Source: DRGV01 sp018903055 [NCBI: bacterium] (GTDB lineage: Bacteria; UBP18; UBA7526). Taken from it: a DNA stretch of 5,034 nucleotides. Every line of letters starts with the position of its first letter. The stretch's first letter is position 1. The notes beneath the pieces are model-generated. The model saw only the letters and a program-made list of their open reading frames with translations. It searched no databases and had not been told where the DNA came from. Location of the stretch: NCBI GenBank assembly GCA_018903055.1, contig JAHIPW010000030.1, positions 1 to 5,034 of the forward strand. Direction: 5' to 3'. The translations under genes and the position numbers were made by a program. Positions 5,005 to 5,034 of this stretch are shown one piece after another.

Positions 5005-5034
5005 CTACTTAATAGTTTAGCACAATGCCCCCTA

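Noticed and set aside
4922-5020. 32-codon plus-strand ORF with AAGGAGG nine bases before its ATG
   Set aside because: It is antisense to the protein-like partial frame, crosses a palindrome and a dispersed repeat, and has no promoter that I can see. The ribosome binding site match is explained by the complementary coding sequence.

Overview
The window looks like a chromosomal stretch from an uncultivated, Gram-negative-type bacterium. A 12-helix RND/MMPL exporter and a secreted NHL propeller imply an envelope with an extracytoplasmic space. Moderate base composition plus many GC-rich hairpin elements and short 10-bp-phased repeats between genes recall candidate-phylum genomes such as Omnitrophota. 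That placement is an impression from style, not a demonstrated assignment. All recognisable genes lie on the minus strand.

Layout from left to right. (1) 1-610: an AbiEi-family antitoxin/repressor gene, cut by the left edge after 203 residues. It has a strong extended -10 promoter (641-669) and a flanking pair of TTATGGTA octamers. Its toxin partner AbiEii would be expected just outside the window on the left. (2) 683-834: no gene; a CCCCGACAAGTCGGGG hairpin, part of a repeat found again inverted near 2120-2148, and a 10-bp tandem repeat that runs into the next gene's stop codon. (3) 835-1773: a secreted six-bladed NHL beta-propeller protein with exact 47-residue blade spacing. (4) 1774-2142: a repeat-packed intergenic region of about 370 bp with CACAGAT repeats, a 68-bp hairpin element, TTCGTGT decamer repeats and a modular GC-rich hairpin block. 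(5) 2143-4689: an HpnN-like RND/MMPL transporter of 848 residues, with its own promoter and a palindrome over its ribosome binding site. Its coding region carries an in-frame hairpin-repeat insertion near codons 79-99. (6) 4690-5034: promoter, bidirectional terminator, decamer repeats, and the 3' part of an unrecognised minus-strand reading frame without a start codon.

Nothing shows that the three main genes work together. Each seems to be its own unit: abiEi and the transporter have separate good promoters, and a terminator insulates the transporter from upstream transcription. The most unusual feature of the window is the repeat ecology. Several families of short repeats, mostly phased at 10 bp, sit at gene ends and supply the final codons and stop of the NHL gene, the transporter gene and apparently the partial frame at the right. 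Two related hairpin elements are each nested between CAGAT-type repeats, one between genes and one inside the transporter coding sequence.
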